The position numbers were made by a program, and so were the translations under genes. From Ophioceras dolichostomum (taxonomy: Eukaryota > Ascomycota > Sordariomycetes > Magnaporthales > Ophioceraceae): DNA of 64,000 nucleotides. The stretch is taken from the NCBI GenBank assembly GCA_003049485.1, contig PYST01000085.1, positions 58,305 through 122,304 on the forward strand, given 5' to 3'. Below are positions 11,887-23,977 of the stretch, piece after piece; position 1 is the stretch's first letter; each line of letters opens with the position of its first letter. The notes under the pieces are model-generated. The model did not search any database and was not told where the DNA came from. It saw nothing but the letters and a program-made list of their open reading frames with translations.

Positions 11887-13464
11887 ATACCACCAAGCCG
11901 AACACAGTACTCTTGCTCTTAACGAGCAGTGTGGACAAACAACTGCCGACCGTGAGAGACAACAGATGGCAGAGGACGCGTCGCCCTCCGAAGCCTCGCA
12001 TGAAAAAAGGACGTGCAAGCCCCATCGAAGTCGCGGCCAGCAAGGTCAGCAGATCGATTCGGAGCAAAGATCGCAACAGGATTTGGGGTATAGCTGGTAG
12101 GGAGGGTATCTTCTCTCTACCGAGGCTGATAAGGGAAATCCATGATGCTATCATTGGGGCGTAGGACGCGTCAACCCCCCCTTCTCCCAGCCGTTGGCTT
12201 CTTGGGTTGGACATTTGATGCATTATGTCGTGCTCATCAACGAAGTGCGGTCTGTTGCAGACACGGCCAACCGCGTGGTGCCACCCAAGGAAAGAGCACC
12301 AACCGCCGTGGCTCGAGGACGAAAATGGAGGGGAGAAGGGTAGTAATGGCAAAGAAAAGCGTCCCGCCCTTGCAGGACAGACGGAGGTCGCACAAAAGTG
12401 CGGAGTGGTTTCCAGACCAGCACAGCCACAACGGGCGTGCAGTAAGCACCTTCTAGTCACAAGAACTTCCTCGTGGGTTGGGGAAGTCAACCGCCTGGCA
12501 CCAATCGCAGCGACCCTCGATCGATCGAGGGAGGATTGCGCCAGGGCATGTAGGGCGCATCAAATACTGGAAGTCAACTCCCTTCGCGGCCCCGCGAACG
12601 GTGTTGTCCCGCGTCTCCGGCCCGTCCAGTCCTGCGCCCACAGCCCCCTTTCCCCTCGCCGGTACTTTCGTTCACCGAACGGAACCGTGAGATAAACCCT
12701 CCCCCTTCCAGATCCGGCGACCGACGGCCTGTAGAGCGTCGTCAGCTCCCGTCGGCTATTGATCTGCTGCGCAATCGTCTAATTAGGATTGTGGAAATGG
12801 GGAGAAAAAGAGTGATGAGGGTCGATGGGCTAGGAACTTCGGGGGGTTCCGGAGGAGGATCAAAAGAAGTCGTACGGAATGCTGAGTCGTATCAATGAAT
12901 ACGCGTGAGTGCAATTGAGCCGATTGACCCCCTAAAAGTTGGCGGATCCCAGGACCCCATGTCGTTAGCTCCAGGAGGCGTTGGGTTATCTTGGGCTACC
13001 TAAACGACGAAGTGAACATGACCAATCCGATTACTTCAGACTCCATAAGCGCCCCTGCCTCAGCCAGATCGCCTCACTGACGCTGCTGAGGAACCTGGCT
13101 GGATCAGCTGTATCAGGCCTAGGAGACGGAGGGTCCAGCCTGCGACTGCGCCTTCCGCTAATGTATAAGACACCAGGAGCTCCCCTCCAGATAAAGCCGA
13201 AAGCTCGGTAGCTCGCGTCCTTCCGGGAGCTCGTCCTTCCGATTCTGTACTGCGACTCAGACACATCAAAGAGGCAACTTCGACTAGCCCTGGACCGGCG
13301 GCGCCAATTGCATCTTTGCTGTTCTGGTGTCAAGAGACAATCAACCGCAGCCGTTGGTAGTGGTTGAAGTCAAATTAAGCCTCGATCCGCCCTGTTTCGT
13401 GCACGAGAAGTCCAGCAAACACACCCCGCTCAGACCCCTGTCCGACCCCGCCAACGGGCTAAAC
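11887..13464. other. Intergenic stretch, no gene seen
   Basis: About 1.6 kb. Frames are short and overlap on both strands (the longest, at 11801-12490 minus, overlaps the preceding gene and resembles nothing). It presumably carries the promoter of the gene starting at 13465. Confidence 0.45.
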
Positions 13465-16400
13465 ATGTCGAAGGCACCGACAACAACGGCCGCGGCGGCT
13501 GTTCCCGTCTACAATGATCCGCTGCCCCCTCCCGCGGATGGCTTCGGCGGCTCCAACCTCCAATCCGGCGACGACCAAGCTGCCCCGCCTGCATACACCC
13601 CGGTGCCCGCTGTGGGATCGACCCCGGGCGTCCCGTCTGGTGCCGAGGTAGACCTGACCGCAGCTTTCGCCAAGCTCTCGCTCTCCAACGTGTCCAAGGA
13701 CCCAACTGCCGACTCGTGCCTCGCACACCTCAAGCTGCTCGGCGCGTTTCATGCGCTCAAGGAGGACATCGGATACCATGATGGCCTGTGGGGCATCTGG
13801 GACACACGCGTGGGACTCGACGTCTCCAGCAATGCTGCCGCAGGGCCAAGTTCCCCTCCTGCAGTTCCCGCGACGTCCCCGCCGCTGAGGGATGCGAAGA
13901 AGACCGCTGGAAACGCGCCGCCAACTACGCCCGCCCGCGACCCCGTCCACGATGCACGCATGGAGCAGCTCAGCAAGCTGCGCGAGAAGCGATGGGCGCT
14001 GTTCGTCGCGCGCGCCGCCGACCGATACGAGGCCTGGTGGGCGGCCATGCAGCAGCAGCAGGAGAAGCAGGGCGTCCCCACGCTGACGGCGGAGCGCATG
14101 CGCGAGCCCCTGAGCGGGTGGTACGAGTCGTATCCGACGCCGACGCCGTCCGTCGAGGCCGTGGCCCGCCAGTGGACCGTCCGAGACCTGCCCCCGCTAG
14201 ACGTGCTGATGGTCTGGCACTCGCACATGCTTAACCCGCGGGCGTACCTGGAGGACACGATGCGCGTGGGAGCGAGGGCGCTGTGGGCCGCAGGGCTGCC
14301 GTGGAAAACTGTCGACGCGGTCATCGACACTAGCTTCGACTATAATGTCCCGGACGAGACGAAGGCGGCATGGACGGTGTTCACAGGAAGGGCGTGGGAT
14401 AATACCGAGGACTCCATGACCAAGGCGATCAAGTGTCCCTGGTGCACACAGTCCTTGGAGATACCCTGGACGACGTGTGGGCTCGAAGAGCTCCACAAAG
14501 GAGAGGAGTAGAATACCACCCCTGTTCACCGTCCAAGCTCTTGCCCAATATCAAGCACGCACTAACCCCGATATCCTTCCTGTTTATTAGTAGCAAAGGT
14601 CTGGTAGGCACAGGCTACGGCGACGGCGACTTCCAATACACCTGCCCGCAGTGCTCCTTCAACTTTACCAAGGAGTCTCTCAGCGTCGCCAAGTTCGTGC
14701 AGGACGCCACCGCGCTCCTCACCAAGAGCCGCCCTATGCCCGGCACCCTCCTCGCCCCTCGGACGGGTCAGCCAGAGCTCGAGCCCCTCGAGGCCTCCGG
14801 CTTCCCCCGTACCTTCCCCAACCGACTCATCGTGCGTAGCTTGCGAGGCGAGCTCCAGGGCCTCCTCAAGCCGCTCTACCGCCCCCACCCCACAATGGAG
14901 AACGTCCGCGACCTGATCGAAAAGGTCCTCTCCTCCTCGGACCAGCGCCGCGCCGCCGACCTCGGCACCAACATGTCGCACTCGCTGCGCACGAACCTGC
15001 GAGCCTACGGCCTGCAGCCCACGGCCAAGATCGCGGTCCGTCGCATGATGTCGGCCTACTGGCAGAACTACACGGCCTTCGCGCTCGACCTCTCGGGCGC
15101 GGTGATGAGGCAGCTCATCTTCGTGGACAAGATGCAGAAGATCGACTGGCTGCACTCCCCCAACGCGAGGGAGACCATGACCAGGCTGATGAAGAAGTAC
15201 ACCCGCTTCTTCGCCATTATGGCCGCCCACCCGGACCGCGTTGCCGTGCCGACCCTGGACATCGACCTGGCCTGGCACACGCATCAGCTCAGCCCCGCGG
15301 CCTACTACGCCTACTCGGCGAAGATGACGAGCAAGTTCATTGATCATGACGACAAGATCGACGAGCAGAAGCTTTCGACGGCGTTTGAGTGGACGAACCA
15401 GACGTATCAGGAGAAGTACGGCGAGATTTATTCGGAGTGCACGTGTTGGTACTGCGAGTGTAAGTGGCCCTGTATCTTCGTAGTTCTATCTCTCCTTCCT
15501 GAGACATCGGACAGAACTACGAAGCAACACAAGCCTCTATGGAAAGACAGATAACTAACAAATGGACACCCCGTCCCCTCAATAACAGCTGTCCGCGCAT
15601 CCCACGTCTCCTCACTCAGCAGTCTCATCGGCAAATCATCCCAAGAGAAGAGTATTTCCAGCCCCCCTCCATCCATCCATCTCCGCCTCCTCCTCTGCCC
15701 CTCCCCAACCTGAATCTCCCCACCAACCAAACCCAACCAACTAACCCTCATACCCTCCTCCCCTCTCCCCCTCCCCAAGTCGCCGAAACATTTCACACCT
15801 CCGGCGCAGCCTCCCTCTGCCCGCCCTCCACGTCAGCGCACATCTCCGCCCACAACGCCGTCCGCACCGTCATCCCCACCTCCCCCGAGCACCGCGCCCG
15901 CCGCCAGGTCGTCGAGCACATGCGCGCCCTGCACTCGAAGCGCCTCGAGGACAACTACGCGAAGGCGCAGCGGCGCGCCCAGCGCAAGGGCCGCTCCCTG
16001 CCGCCGAGGGAGGAGTACTACTCACACTGGGGGTACGGGTACTACATGTACTCTCCGTTCATCTACCCCATCTACTGGACGCCGGGGATGTACCCGGGCT
16101 GGGACCAGGGGATCGTGCATGCGGGGACGGGGGTGTACGCGAACTGCGCGCAGGGGAGCTGTGGGAATAATGGCGTTGCGGCGGGGGCTTGTGGTGGGCC
16201 GGGCGGGTGTGGGAATGGTGGTGTAAGTTGCTTCTTTTTTATTCTGCCCTTTTCCTCTTTCCCCCCTCTCTCTTCTGATTCTACGTTCTTGCTTCTCTTC
16301 TTTTGCGGCCTGTGGAGTGAGTGTCTTGCTGACGAAAGGCTTTCTTGCTTGCCTGTTATAGGGCTGTGGCACCGGTGCAGAATACGGTGGGTGTGGAGGT

Positions 16401-16558
16401 TCTGGTAAGTCTGCTGCATTTTCTTGCTCCCTAACCCCCTAATATTCGGTCGATTCACTGACACCGAGCGTTTTCTAGGCGGCTGCGGAGGCGGTTGTGG
16501 CGGCGGCGGCGGATGCGGTGGTGGTGGTGGTGGATGCGGAGGCGGCGGCGGCTCCTGA
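13465..16558 (+). CDS. GRDP-like (glycine-rich domain-containing) protein with Gly/Cys tail, six exons
   Basis: Exons 13465-14507, 14591-15459, 15589-15651, 15780-16222, 16362-16404 and 16479-16558 give 846 residues; every junction is GT..AG and in phase. The start is ATG 13465 (MSKAPTTTA..); the upstream part of the frame has no ATG. Two copies of the GRDP-like signature are present: LMVWHSHMLNP near residue 250 and IDLAWHTHQLSP near 565. A CPWC...C pair is followed by CPQC, which could bind a metal. Further on, CTCWYCE precedes a conserved-looking stretch (AHISAHNAVRT). The C-terminus is almost only Gly and Cys. Plant GRDP proteins are linked to stress and development, but fungal relatives are uncharacterised. 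It is probably cytosolic; no signal peptide is seen. Four of the six exons are tiny or code for the Gly/Cys tail. Confidence 0.88.
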
Positions 16559-17459
16559 GGGTGTAGGGTAGGTCCGGGACCGGATCCACTAAGATTGGCC
16601 TCGTGCGTGGGAAGTATCGTTTACCTTGTCCTCATCATGTTTCCCCTTTTTTGGAGTCTGCGGTTTTATGTTCATCTCATCCACGACTGTATCTAGCGTA
16701 GTTTGTCAAAAATGTTTTGGTCTAGCCATGAGTAAGGGTTAATGTGTATAGGATGGTTCAGCATTTTGTATTTAGCCAGCCACGAAAGAAGGTAGGTCTA
16801 GTACTCTGGTAGGCCAGTGTCGTTCGGATATGACCACATTGTTTGAATCAAGTCCTACTTTGTCTAAAGAGGTTAGCGAGTGATAGAGCTTTAGCTGTGA
16901 ACTGCCTAAGTGAGGGTCCTCGTTTACTCTCTCGGCCACCCGAGTAGGGTTGTTTACTTCAACCAGTATTACACACATTTCGCCGACAAAATGCACGGGC
17001 TGGGTTGGCTGATGCAAGACAACGACCGAGCAGGGCTGCATTTGTTTCAAAGACCTGAGTTGGGTGGTTTCCCTTTTCTGCCTCATACGTACATATCCTA
17101 TACACCAGATCCATGCCTCATGTTGTAGCCGATATCCTCCTACCTGCGCCATCAATCATCAACTCCCCAGATAAATCGCCTGGATACCCGATACATACCC
17201 AACTCTGTCCAGCTTCCAACGCTCCTAACACCTTAAAAAAAACACAGGTATCCTTACCCAACCAACCCAAACAATCAGGCCAGCCAAGAGCGGAGGAGTG
17301 ACAAACAATCCAACCCAACCGGGCACATCACATCATTACCCATAGCTTTCATCGCGTGCCCCATCCAAGGTAGATCAGATAGATCCCCCAGGCACTAGGT
17401 ACCTAGGTAGGTACGTACACCTTCCGTCTGTGTCCATCTCCGTCCAGCCACGACCCAAG
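16559..17459. other. Convergent intergenic spacer
   Basis: 0.9 kb between the ends of the GRDP-like gene and the large Zn2Cys6 gene. It includes the TAGGTACC-rich tract at 17394-17419. No gene is seen. Confidence 0.5.
17394..17419. repeat. TAGGTACC-type palindromic tract
   Basis: Overlapping copies of the self-complementary words GGTACC, CCTAGG and GTAC form one short tract just beyond the stop of the large regulator gene. Related TAGGTAC words recur at about 21608, 43339, 48800 and 56342 in this window, all in non-coding DNA. Confidence 0.5.
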
Positions 17460-20400
17460 CTAAAGCATTGAAGGCCCCCAAATGCTCCCCCCGCCTCCAA
17501 ACCCCGCAATCCCCACAGACGGTCCCCCAAAATCCCTAAAAGTCTCCCCAAGGTTCGACCAGTCGAAGTCCGCACCAGCGCCGCCGCCGCCGCCGTCGCC
17601 ACCGACGTCGACATCCATGTTGACGTCGACGTCGAACGCCTCGGTCCCCTGCAGCGGGAACAGGTCGCCCTCCATCATGGTGGCCATCGGCCTCGCGATC
17701 GTGGGGCTCGTCGGCGACATCGTCGTGGCCGTTGTCGTACTGGTAGTGTTCGTGTTAGTCCTCGCTATCGAGGCCGGCACCGGCGCAGGTGGCGACTCCG
17801 TGCTCCTGGAAGACGACCGGAGGTCTTCGGGGAAGGGCACGTAGGGGCGCTCTTGGACCGGCCAGAGCCAGAGGGGCGGGTAGTCGCGGCGGCCGTCCCA
17901 GAGCATGTCATGGTCTTTGGCGGTTGGTGCTTGGCCGGCCTGCTGGGGGCCTGCCGGTGGTGGGTTTGTCTGGACGGACTGTGGAGAGTCACTGACGCTA
18001 CTCTGTGACAGGTGACGGGCCGCCTGCTGATGTTGCGGTGGCGACGGCTGCCGCTGGTGCTGTCGGCCCTCCGCACTCCCCGCCCCTCCTCCTCCCCCCC
18101 GAACCCCGGACTCATCGCGAAGCTGACCAGCGGCGCCGGCAGCTTCCTTTCTCAGGTCGAGTGCCGTGGTGACCACGGGCCAAAAGTCGCTCGGTGCGAA
18201 TGTGGGCTGGTTCATGACCTGGTCCATGAAGTCCATGAAGTCGCTAGCAATCGGTGCCGTCGATGTGGGTTGGTGAGCAGTGGTGACTGCTGTCGTCGGC
18301 GAGGCCATTGTTGTTGTTGGTGTCATCCCGGGCAGCCCATCGACCATGTTCATACTGCCAGCGCGTGCCGCCGCCGAGGCAGGGCCACCGCCGGCGCCGG
18401 CACCAGAAGGGGTCGAGCTCGGCATAGGGGAAAGTGGCAGCCTAGACACGGATGGTGGCGTCGTTGCCGGCGCACCCCCCTTGGCCAGCTGCCACGGGAG
18501 GATAGGCGGCTTCGTAGGCGGCAGCTCAGGCGCGCCGACCAGCTTGCGCCACTTCTCGCGGGCCACGGCGTTCTTGATGCTGCCGGACAGGACCCCGAAG
18601 CTGGTCGGGGCCGCAGCGTCCGAGTGCTGCTCTTCATCGAGCGCTACGGCGGCGGCCGGGTTGGCCTTCAGCCTCGCGACCTCGCGGGCCCTGTGGCGGC
18701 GGGCGGTGGCGTACAGCCGCTTGAAGGGCACCCAGACGGCGGCGTTGTCAGCCAGGCGGTCGATGTCGGCGGCGGGGACGGCGTGGTGGAACGAGGCGTT
18801 GAGCGCGAACCAGGCCCTCTCGGACAGAGCGCTCCAGGGCCTCTGGCACAGCTGCATGAGGATGTACGCCGTCGTCTGCCACTGCGCGAAGGACTCGAAC
18901 ATCCAGAGCCAGCGCTTGCAGCGTTTGTCCGTATACAGCAGGTGTCCGTACTCGAAGACCTCGACCGCGGCAGCGAGCAGCCGGTTCTTCAATCTCGGAC
19001 ATGCTTCGTCGCTGGGGCCGTCTTTCCCTGGTCCGGGGAAGAGCGCAGAATGGTATACGATCGTAGTCAGCTTGGCTAAAATGATGCGTCCCACCGTGGC
19101 AGCCGTCCAGCTGAGCGCGTTGCCCTCGTTCGGGCCGTCACGAGGATATAGTCGCTCGACCCTGCGGTAGACGGCCTGGAGCATACGCTCGCGGTCCTCC
19201 AGCGTGGAGCTCGCGTCGACAGGACACATGATTGCGCCCGCCGACGCCAGGGTGTGCAACCGCCGGCCCACCGGCAGGATCTCGTACGCCATGTGGCAGA
19301 AAGTCATATCGGTGGGGCCTTCCCGGTCAGGAGGCAGCTCGGTGCTGTCTGGGCCGAAATCGGCGTCGTCGATATTTAGGGGCAGCCTCGTGTCCCACGT
19401 GCGGTCGGCAAGAGCCATGTCGGTGCCTTGGTCCTCGGCCGCGCGGAAGTCGACCATGATGAGCATCCAGAAGAGGCGACGCCGCATTTCGCCCTCGAAG
19501 GGCGTCAGGTTGGGGAAGTTGTCCGGGTCGCGATGCAGGCCCAGCACCTGGCCGATGCGGACGGCCAGTCCGGCCATGGTCCAGGCAAAACGTGTGTCGT
19601 TGCGCCTCCTGACTAGCACAACGTAGAGCACGAGGGCCTGGAGCGAGGCAAAGTCGGACGACACGAGGAAGTTGGCACGCGCCAGGGCCTGCTCCAGCGC
19701 AAACCTGTACTGCGACAGAAGGAATGACTTGTCGGCGCCGAACTTGGTTTTCGCCTGTTCAAGGAAAGCGGTTAGCGATAATGAAGCCGCGCATTCGGTT
19801 GATTATCCATCATAACGAGAAACTCAAGGCAGAGAGAACAAGGAGCTAGTCATGGGGAGTCGTCGAGTACATACCTCCTCTTCACCAAGCGTCGTCACTG
19901 CGCCCAAGTAAATAGCGAACATCAACGCCTCCGTCGGAGGGTCGAGGCTCTCCAGGTTGTTCTGGACCTCGCTCACCGTCTTGGACATGGTGGGGGCGTG
20001 GAAAATCATGTACAGCGGCTGGACGTTCTCCACGAAGAGCTTCCACATGACCGGGATCTGCGAGGGCTCCGGGTGGTATGTGCGCAAATCCTCGTCGCTC
20101 GACCGGTAGCCGAACACAAAGCCGTTGTGGCCAAAAGAACCAGGCATTTCTGGCTCCGCGTGGGCCTCTGGGGTGTCTTCTTCGCCCGAGGCTTCGGACG
20201 CCGACTCCATCATCTCTCTTGTTTGGGCGCGTAATTCGTTGAGCTGTTCGTTCGTTCGGAGGCGTGTATGAGTTCGTTAATTAGTCCGTCTCCGTCGATT
20301 GATTCACCATTCACCAACCATGGTGTCGAGTCTCCAGGAAGAAAGGGGACAGGCGCCATACCTCGTCATTTATCCTCGACCAAAACCCGCTGCTGATATA

Positions 20401-21243
20401 CCTCGCATGCCCATCGTCATGCAGCACCAGCCTCCCAAACTTCTTGCTGATGTCTCCCGTCCTCCGCGGGCCAAGAGGTATGGCCTGGTCGTCGAGAGGT
20501 CTATGGCTATGGCCCGGCGCACCATAAGGCGGCGCGCTCCGTGGCGCTTCCCATCCCCCAATGGGCTGGTACCCGATGTTCCCCATGCTGGGACACACCA
20601 ATTCTGTGGCGCCGCCGCCCCCGCGCCCACCGGCGGCGCCATCCCCACCACCCGCCATCATCGCCGTCGTATCCTGGGTCGTGGAAGTAGAAGCGGGTGG
20701 AGGAGTCGCAGCCGCCATCGCGGCCTCAGGCGATCCCCCTGCAGAGCTCGAGTTCTGCCTCGTGGACTCCAGCTCGATCTGCCCGCTCAGCTCCTCCACG
20801 ATCCCCTCCAGCTTCCGCAACCTCTTCATCAGCTCTGCCTCGCGATCGCTCGAGGGATGTCTACCGCCGCCCGACCCAGCCCCGCCCGACCCCGCGGCCC
20901 CTGGCGGCGCATTGGGGTCCCTGGGCCGTGGCCGGCGGGGGGCTCGTCCTGGCGCGGGGAAGATGCAGGATATCCCCGCGCGGCGGCAGTTGTGGCACGG
21001 CTGGTGCTTGTCGCAGCGCACCTTGCGCTTGCGGCAGGTCACGCAGCTGCGGGGGTTGAGGACGTCGTCGGCGGGGGTGGCGGTCGGGCTGAAGACTGTC
21101 GCGCCTGGGAGGAGCGAGGAGGGTACCGTGGCGCTTGTAGGGGTTGGGGTCGGCGTCGCGGCTAAGCCTGAAGAAGACGCGGGAGGAAGCGGGCCTCGCG
21201 CTGTGAGCGAGGGCGGGAATTCGGCGAGTTTTGATTCCGTCAT
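17460..21243 (-). CDS. Large Zn(II)2Cys6 transcription regulator, three exons
   Basis: Minus-strand exons 21243-20362, 20243-19875 and 19754-17460 give 1181 residues. Both introns (118 and 120 bp, GTATGG...ACAG and GTATGT...ACAG) are phase 0. The binuclear cluster lies at residues 67-93: C-x2-C-x6-C-x5-C-x2-C-x6-C, followed by a Pro/Arg linker and a coiled-coil-like stretch (LMKRLRKLEGIVEELSGQ). The middle part matches the fungal-specific transcription factor homology domain; for example VRIGQVLGLHRDP and FWMLIMVDFRAAEDQG are typical. The last 350 residues are low-complexity Ser/Pro/Gly/Thr with some Asp. Length is at the upper end for the family. It is expected to be nuclear. Targets cannot be inferred from its neighbours. 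Confidence 0.92.
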
Positions 21244-22372
21244 TGTTTACCGAAGATAGAAGCGAGTCGGCGTGTGCGAATATGGCTGGGCCGGCTAGCG
21301 GCTGCCAGCTAAGGAGAGCCAGGGTAGAGAGGCTGACAGAGAGAGCGAGACAGATGGGATTGAGGCCGAGCTTTCTGGTTTCTAGTCATTCGCAGGATAG
21401 GTCTGAAGACGTCTGGGGGTCGGTCATTTGTCAGTCCAGCGGGATTGTGAGTAGCAGAGGGAGACAAAGAGGGAGGGGAAGGTGGCCGTGCGAGCGTTGA
21501 GAGGTTGAAGTTGGGACGAAGGGAGCCTTGCTCATCCTGCCCGACCTGGAAATCCCTAGCGCCGACGGAGTGCGGGGAGGTGAGAGAGAAGATAGCGGCT
21601 TACCCCGTTAGGTACCTTTACCTAGCTGACCTGAATCGCCTCCTCAAACCCGATGAGAAGTGGCAGCCGCTGCATGCTGATACAAGGAGAACCCAGGGTC
21701 GGATGGCGCCCACCGACAAGTCGTTGTGTGAAACTTAGACAGCTCGCTGACAGCGACGGGAAAGTGGGCGAGAAAACGGTCGGTCGGCCATTGTCTGCCC
21801 TGACGCCATACCACAGTTAGCTCCGTCAATTCAGCGAGTCATCGGTCGGACTTGACAGGGGCGACTGATGCTCCGAGCACCGACATTCGGCCACCAGTGT
21901 TGGGGCTGCTGACATGCACCTTCTGGTGGGGTCAAAGACTGTTCCAGATTCCCTGGTCTTTTGCTCTTAACAATATATCAAATTCTCTCATGCTAATTGC
22001 CGGACCGGATGTGTAGGTGAGTTAATGCTACAATGTGCCTGCAGCGTGGGGCGAAAAGTGCTTGGATTGCAAGCGGAGCGAGACCGAGACACTGCGGCAA
22101 CGCACAAAAAGTTCAAGAATTCTGGAAGCCTTTGGCCTGGAGATTGAGCAGCTTCTGCCGTGGATTTTGAAACCGAGTGCGATCGGTACCATCGTTTACA
22201 CAGTGTATCAGTGTATATCCGACCCCGGCCGGTGTCCCCCCGAGCATGCTCCAAGACAATTTCAGACCTCCTCTCGGTTTTTTAAGTGGTTCAGCTTAGA
22301 ACTCTACGCCGGCTTGCTCCCATCAGCTACCATCAGCTACCATTGTCAACACAACCATGCCCACGTCTCATC
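21244..22372. other. Upstream region of the large regulator, spacer to the protease gene
   Basis: 1.1 kb. The right part lies just past the protease stop, the left part just upstream of the regulator ATG. It contains TTAGGTACCTTTACC at about 21607-21621. No gene is seen. Confidence 0.5.
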
Positions 22373-23977
22373 TCACCAAGGGATCGCCAGCGCGGCAGGG
22401 ATCAGCTGGCGGAGGTTAGGCCTGTTCCCGATCCGCTGCGTCAGGGGCGCCGTCGGCCCCGCCTGCTGCGGGCTGCCCGAGTTTCGGAGCAGGATCCGGT
22501 ACTCCTGCGAGCTCAGCAGCCTTCTGCCGTTGGCGCGGCGCACGCCCTGCGTGCTGAGCACGGCGGACGTGACGATGGGGCTCGCGCTCGACGTGCCGTT
22601 GAACGTGTCGGTGTACCAGAAGTCCTGGCTCACGCCTCCCTGGAGCGTGCCGTAGCCCGTGGTGGTGACCTCCTGGCCCCAGCCCTGCGCGTCGACGCGG
22701 AAGCCCCAATTGGAGAAGTTGAGCCGCGACCTGTCCGGCCCCCAGTTGCGGCCGTGCGTCCCCGGGGGAGGGGCGCCCGCGCCGACGACGACGGCGCCCG
22801 ACTGCGGGTTCCACCACCGGAACGGGTTGCGCCACCACGGCGGGAAGGTCTGGCCGGGCGGGGGGCTGTCATAGATGGTGCTGTCGAGGTCCTCGGCGCC
22901 GTTGCCCGCGGCCTCGACGACGACGATGCCCTTGGCCGTGGCGTACGTGATGGCCGCGAAGTCGTCGGGCCAGTACTCGATGGCGATGTAGCCCTGCTGG
23001 CTCGGGGGCGGCTCTCGGTTGTTGGGTCCCGCGCGGTGCACCTCGAGGAGGATGACGTCGCCGGGGCGGAGCCGGTCGGCCGCCGCCTTGATGGCCGTGG
23101 ACGTCTTCTGGCCGTTGGAGAGCGAGCTGGCGTAGAAGGGCGAGTTGGGCGCCCCGCCCAGCACGCCGATGGTGTTCTCGTCGGCGCCGATGACGCCGGC
23201 CACGGCGGTGCCGTGGTTCACGGCCCCGAGGTTGCCGGTGTCGTTGACGCCCTGCAGGAGCCCGCCCAGCTGCTGCCGCAGGTCCTCGTGCGTGAAACGC
23301 CAGGCCCACTCGACGTCGCAGATGCGGATGCCATCGCCCTTGCCGCCGCGCTGCGTGCGCGCCCAGATCGCCTCGATGCCCCCCGGCGCCGCGCCGAGGT
23401 AGCCCTGGCGCGCCACGAAGTCGGGCGTCACCGGCGGGGCGTCCGCCTCGGACGGCGCGCCGGCCAGCGGGCTAACCGTGTGGAACAGCGGTGTAGAAGC
23501 CGGCGGCGTCACGTACGCGGCCTCGACGGAGTCATGCTCGACAAGCTCGTTGGCGAGCGCCTGGAGGTCGTCGACCTCGCCGGTCACGCTGTAGAAGCTG
23601 GACAGGTCCGGCAGGACGGTCGCAGCCGCTGCTGCGGCCCTGCGGAGGGAGTGCTCGGCGCCGCCATCGCCGTCGCCGGCAATGGCAGGGGCGCCAGCTG
23701 GGCCGTCCTCGCTTCCCGCGTGAGAAGCGGCAAGGGTGGCGGCCGCGGCCACCACCTCGGCCTGCTGGGCGCGGAGACGCGCCTCGTCCTGGCCGAAGAG
23801 GAGCTCCAGCTTGGCCTTGTGGCGCCCGAGGATGTCGTTGACGCCGCCGACATCCGCGCTGGCCGCCTCGAGGCCACGCCGAGTGACCCTGACGACGGGA
23901 GTCGTCTTGAAGATGACAGTCAGCGAGGGCTTGCCCTCGGGCGCAACATGGGGTGCGTTGTCTCCCTCGGAAGCCAT
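22373..23977 (-). CDS. Subtilisin-family (S8) serine protease, intracellular type
   Basis: A single exon of 534 residues, ATG at 23977. The catalytic Asp is D221 in RICDVEW, an unusual form of the usual D-T/S-G motif. The catalytic His is H255 in NHGTAVAG, the oxyanion Asn is about N359 in EAAGNG, and the nucleophile is S463 in NGTSSASP. There is no N-terminal signal peptide, so it is not an obvious secreted proteinase K type. About 200 residues come before the catalytic domain; they may be a propeptide or a regulatory part. Intact catalytic residues suggest an active hydrolase. An intron-free gene of this form, with very high GC third positions, is compatible with old transfer from bacteria, but that is only an inference. 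Biological substrate unknown. Confidence 0.88.
   Translation of the reverse strand: MASEGDNAPHVAPEGKPSLTVIFKTTPVVRVTRRGLEAASADVGGVNDILGRHKAKLELLFGQDEARLRAQQAEVVAAAATLAASHAGSEDGPAGAPAIAGDGDGGAEHSLRRAAAAAATVLPDLSSFYSVTGEVDDLQALANELVEHDSVEAAYVTPPASTPLFHTVSPLAGAPSEADAPPVTPDFVARQGYLGAAPGGIEAIWARTQRGGKGDGIRICDVEWAWRFTHEDLRQQLGGLLQGVNDTGNLGAVNHGTAVAGVIGADENTIGVLGGAPNSPFYASSLSNGQKTSTAIKAAADRLRPGDVILLEVHRAGPNNREPPPSQQGYIAIEYWPDDFAAITYATAKGIVVVEAAGNGAEDLDSTIYDSPPPGQTFPPWWRNPFRWWNPQSGAVVVGAGAPPPGTHGRNWGPDRSRLNFSNWGFRVDAQGWGQEVTTTGYGTLQGGVSQDFWYTDTFNGTSSASPIVTSAVLSTQGVRRANGRRLLSSQEYRILLRNSGSPQQAGPTAPLTQRIGNRPNLRQLIPAALAIPW

Noticed and set aside
14562..15347. Reverse frame of 261 codons
   Set aside because: Shadow of the second exon of the GRDP-like gene, which carries the WHTHQLSP signature.
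18012..19170. Forward frames over the large regulator
   Set aside because: Antisense of a frame that carries the fungal transcription factor homology domain; they have no domain of their own.
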